DNA of 41,584 nucleotides. Source: Paenarthrobacter nitroguajacolicus (GTDB taxonomy: Bacteria > Actinomycetota > Actinomycetes > Actinomycetales > Micrococcaceae). The stretch lies in the NCBI RefSeq assembly GCF_029952445.1, contig NZ_JAQPPK010000035.1:1-41584 (forward strand). Reading direction: 5' to 3'. Positions 39,267 through 41,584 of the stretch are shown here, one piece after another. A model generated the notes under the pieces. The model searched no databases. It was not told the DNA's origin and was given only the letters and a program-made list of their open reading frames with translations. The first letter of the stretch is position 1. Each line of letters starts with the position of its first letter. Both the position numbers and the translations under genes were made by a program.

Positions 39267-40826
39267 ATGACGCCCGAATTCTCACGACGAACGATCCTGC
39301 AAGGTACCGGAGCCGGGGCCTTGGCCCTGCTGATGGGTGGCGCCGCTACTGGCCCCGCCCATGCTTCCACTTCCCAGCGGGCGGTCTATCACATGACCCC
39401 ACCATCGGGATGGCTGTGTGATCCACAGCGGCCGGTGAACACGAACGGCGGCTACCAGCTGTACTACCTGCACTCCAGTATCAACAACGGCCAAGGCGGA
39501 TGGGACCACGCGACCACCACGGACGGAGTGTCCTTCACCCACCACGGAGCCGTCCTGCCCCTCCAACCGAACTTCCCCGTATGGTCCGGCTCAGGGGTAG
39601 TGGATACAGCCAACACGGCAGGCTTTGGTGCCGGAGCCGTCGTCGTACTGGCTACCAAGCCGACTGACGGAATCCGGAAGTACCAGGAGCAGTACCTCTA
39701 TTGGTCCACCGACGGTGGCTACACCTTCACGGCCCTCCCGGATCCGGTGATCGTGAACACCGACGGCCGTGCTGCCACCACGCCGGCAGAGGTCGAAAAC
39801 GCCGAGTGGTTCCGCGACCCCAAAATCCACTGGGACGCCGTACGCAGCGAATGGGTGTGCGTCATTGGCCGAGCCAGGTACGCCGCCTTCTACACCTCCA
39901 CCAATCTCCGGAACTGGGAATGGAAGTCGAACTTCGACTATCCCAACCATGCGTTGGGCGGAATCGAGTGCCCGGACTTGTTTGAAATGACCGCAGGCGA
40001 TGGCACACGGCACTTGGTTTTTGCGGCGAGCATGGATGCCTACAGCATCGGGTTGCCCATGACCTATGCCTACTGGATGGGGACCTGGAACGGCACTTCC
40101 TTTGTGGCGGACAACCTCACTCCCCAGTGGCTCGACTGGGGCTGGGATTGGTATGCCGGCGTGACGTGGCCGTCGGTGGATGCGCCCGAAACCAAGCGGC
40201 TGGCGACGGCATGGATGAACAACTGGAAGTACGCGGCCCGCGACGTTCCCACCGATGCGTCGGATGGCTACAACGGGCAGAACTCCATTACACGTGAACT
40301 TCGCCTGGAGAAGCAGGGAGGGGGCTGGTACTCCCTGCTGAGCAGCCCCGTGAGTGCGCTCACGGGGTACGTCACAGCTACCACCACACTTCCGAACCAG
40401 ACCGTCAACGGCAGTGTCGTCCTGCCATGGAATGGGCGGGCCTACGAGCTGGAACTGGATATCGCGTGGGATACCGCAGCGAATGTCGGAGTATCCGTGG
40501 GACGTTCCGCAGACGGATCGCGGCACACCAACATCGGCAAGTACGGCGGGGACCTCTATGTAGACCGGGCGCCCTCAGATGCGGCTGGATACTCGCTGGT
40601 GCCATATACCCGCGCCGCCGCACCGATTGATGCCAATGCCCGATCAGTCCACCTCCGCATATTCGTGGATAAGCAGAGCGTGGAGGTCTTTGTGAACGCC
40701 GGGCACAGCGTTGTTTCGCAGCAAGTGCATTTCGCGGACGGCGACACAGGGATTTCCCTTTACGCCGACGGCGGCCCGGCGAACTTCACGGGGATAACAA
40801 TCCGCGAGTTCGGCAACCCGATCTAG
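39267..40826 (+). CDS. lftA: Secreted GH32 enzyme, levan fructotransferase-like (difructose anhydride IV forming)
   Basis: A 519-residue exported GH32 enzyme. The Tat signal (SRRTILQG at residues 6-13, hydrophobic stretch, AHA cleavage near residue 33) is clear. Catalytic residues are Asp52 (SGWLCDPQRPV), Asp184 (WFRDPKIHW) and Glu234 (GGIECPDLF). The C-terminal beta-sandwich contains AYELELDIAW and VHLRIFVDKQSVEVFVNAGH. Length and many segments match my memory of the levan fructotransferase of Arthrobacter ureafaciens, which cuts levan from the end and cyclises the product to difructose anhydride IV. A levanase is the alternative. GAGAGG lies about 10 nt before the ATG. It shares operators with the divergent uptake operon. 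Confidence 0.85.
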   Translation: MTPEFSRRTILQGTGAGALALLMGGAATGPAHASTSQRAVYHMTPPSGWLCDPQRPVNTNGGYQLYYLHSSINNGQGGWDHATTTDGVSFTHHGAVLPLQPNFPVWSGSGVVDTANTAGFGAGAVVVLATKPTDGIRKYQEQYLYWSTDGGYTFTALPDPVIVNTDGRAATTPAEVENAEWFRDPKIHWDAVRSEWVCVIGRARYAAFYTSTNLRNWEWKSNFDYPNHALGGIECPDLFEMTAGDGTRHLVFAASMDAYSIGLPMTYAYWMGTWNGTSFVADNLTPQWLDWGWDWYAGVTWPSVDAPETKRLATAWMNNWKYAARDVPTDASDGYNGQNSITRELRLEKQGGGWYSLLSSPVSALTGYVTATTTLPNQTVNGSVVLPWNGRAYELELDIAWDTAANVGVSVGRSADGSRHTNIGKYGGDLYVDRAPSDAAGYSLVPYTRAAAPIDANARSVHLRIFVDKQSVEVFVNAGHSVVSQQVHFADGDTGISLYADGGPANFTGITIREFGNPI

Positions 40827-40867
40827 CCGCTCCCCGTCCGCACCCTTAGGGGACTCAGCGTGGTGGA

Positions 40868-41335
40868 TCAGGGACAGTTCAGCGTGCCGGTGAGGGGCTG
40901 CCCTGCCCAGCTGTTGGTGGAGTTGGGGACCTTGTAGTAGCCGCGGATCTGGTAAGTCCACGTACCGCTAAGGTTCCCAACTCCCTGGACTCCAGAACTA
41001 TAGGAGCGGCCGGACGACTTGCTCATATCACCGGTGAACTGAACCACTCCGTCGGGATCAATGACCTTGAGCTCGTAGTAGTTTGCGTACGTAATGACCG
41101 GGTAGCTCCCGACGCTGATCTTCGCCTGGCCGAACCACAAGAATGAGTCGCAGCTCTTGGTGACCGAAACAGCGGTGGCAGCCGGCGCCTGGATCTTGGC
41201 CGCGGCTACCGGCATGCCGGCGCTTTCGACGTCGTTGAACTGCGCCTGGGCCGGCGATAGTGCAAAGCCCATCAGCATCAGCAGGACGGCCAGAATGATG
41301 GCCGGCGCCCGCCAGAGGATGAACTTGACCCGCAT
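40868..41335 (-). CDS. Small secreted protein with a TasA/SipW-type N-terminus
   Basis: A 155-residue exported protein of unknown function. The signal peptide (about 1-31) ends AQA, and the mature start QFNDVESAGMPVAAAKI resembles the A-x-F-x-D-x-E pattern at the start of TasA/camelysin-type proteins cleaved by SipW-like signal peptidases. The rest is a beta-rich domain, with two cysteines (Cys near 62 and the penultimate residue) that could form a disulfide. It has no enzyme motif. It lies downstream of a TasA-like gene on the same strand, with a hairpin between. Convergent with the secreted GH32 gene. Confidence 0.7.
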   Translation of the reverse strand: MRVKFILWRAPAIILAVLLMLMGFALSPAQAQFNDVESAGMPVAAAKIQAPAATAVSVTKSCDSFLWFGQAKISVGSYPVITYANYYELKVIDPDGVVQFTGDMSKSSGRSYSSGVQGVGNLSGTWTYQIRGYYKVPNSTNSWAGQPLTGTLNCP

Positions 41336-41398
41336 GATTCGTCGTCACTTCCGTTTCGATGGTGTGGATTGCCAGGAATGGCGGCAGGGGAATGGCCG

Positions 41399-41431
41399 GG
41401 AACCGGCCTGAAGGGCAAACGGGCCGGTTCC
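41399..41431 (-). terminator. Hairpin between the TasA-like gene and the small secreted protein gene
   Basis: A perfect 10-bp stem (GGAACCGGCC / GGCCGGTTCC) with a 13-nt loop follows the TasA-like stop by about 22 nt on the minus strand. There is no clear U-tract, so it could be a partial terminator inside an operon. Confidence 0.5.
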
Positions 41432-41453
41432 CGGGGCTTTTGGTTGGTTTTGC

Positions 41454-41584
41454 CTATTTGGTGGTTTCGGTGCGTTGGGTGCCGGTGAAGGCGAAGGCGA
41501 TGGTGGAGGTTGCGCCTTGGAAGGTGTTGTCCGCGGTGGTGGGGAAGGCGGTGGTGACTTTGAGGTTGTCGGTTTTGGTGGAGG
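41454..41584 (-). CDS. TasA-like (SipW-dependent) protein, C-terminal part
   Basis: Only the last 43 codons lie in the window; the gene runs off the right edge. The translated end contains DNLKVTTAFPTTADNTFQGA and IAFAFTGTQR. This is the pattern at the C-terminus of TasA/camelysin-type surface or fibre proteins, where a threonine-rich beta-strand segment with a NTFQG motif is followed by a FTxTQR-like strand. The stop is TAG at 41454-41456. Codon choice is strongly GC-ending, in line with a real gene. Its neighbour downstream has a TasA-type mature N-terminus, which supports the call. Confidence 0.65.
   Translation of the reverse strand, partial: STKTDNLKVTTAFPTTADNTFQGATSTIAFAFTGTQRTETTK

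Noticed and set aside
39591..40526. A 311-codon minus-strand frame across the secreted GH32 gene
   Set aside because: Antisense shadow of a gene with all catalytic motifs.
1..41584. CRISPR arrays, insertion sequences or prophage
   Set aside because: No regular repeat-spacer pattern, transposase, terminal inverted repeats or phage genes were seen on either strand.

Overview
The window is high-GC DNA with dense, often overlapping genes (several ATGA start/stop overlaps), GTG and TTG starts, and probable leaderless promoters. The actinobacterial protein families (DUF4032, OtsAB, an MsiK-type ATPase, Dpp-type and CUT1 ABC operons, a levan fructotransferase-like GH32) point to a soil actinobacterium of the Micrococcaceae. 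Arthrobacter or Paenarthrobacter is the best guess. This is inferred from the sequence and from recalled family knowledge; no database was searched.

Layout. 1-170: the 3' end of an rRNA operon (5S rRNA and its terminator). 0.26-1.27 kb: an SRPBCC protein and a GNAT acetyltransferase, overlapping. 1.28-4.29 kb: a GH13 alpha-glucosidase and LacI regulator operon with two LacI-type operators, divergent from a GlcD-like FAD oxidase. 5.78-7.24 kb: a CynX/NimT-type MFS transporter behind two GntR-type operators. 7.24-9.63 kb: a long leader with a promoter and 21-bp palindrome, a sugar-porter-like MFS transporter and a PPOX-fold protein. 9.7-19.3 kb: a catabolic island with a cytosine-deaminase-like amidohydrolase, a complete peptide-type (Dpp/Opp) ABC transporter, a divergent second amidohydrolase and a GntR/FCD regulator. 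19.3-26 kb: DUF4032, GH20 hexosaminidase, MsiK/UgpC-type ATPase, otsB and otsA. 26.1-27.3 kb: a membrane-anchored DsbA-like protein and tRNA-Thr(TGT). 27.3-33.1 kb: small accessory genes (Fic, DUF3806-like, DUF1801, DUF2306, an unknown, an HTH plus stand-alone Clp-N pair, an orphan receiver, a stress-type SDR). 33.2-40.8 kb: a fructan (probably levan) locus with a LacI regulator, CUT1 ABC transporter, cytoplasmic GH32 and a divergent Tat-exported GH32 resembling levan fructotransferase. 40.9 kb to the end: a small secreted protein and the C-terminal end of a TasA-like protein.

How the genes work together. In the levan locus the exported GH32 would release difructose anhydride or short fructans. 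The lipoprotein and two permeases would import them, and the cytoplasmic GH32 would hydrolyse them. Three copies of one 17-bp operator lie between the divergent GH32 genes, and the LacI gene closes the operon. The operon has no ATPase gene; the MsiK-like ATPase at 22.4 kb, which has a CRP/GlxR-like site upstream, is the obvious candidate.

The most notable hidden signal is a shared promoter/operator architecture (TTTACW, 17 bp, TAGGCT, 4 bp, TGGTATAC). It stands in front of both the MFS gene at 5.9 kb and the Dpp-type operon at 16.9 kb. It ties two loci 11 kb apart into one probable GntR regulon for an unidentified, possibly nitrogen-containing, substrate. The second amidohydrolase of that island has lost the usual HxH metal motif.
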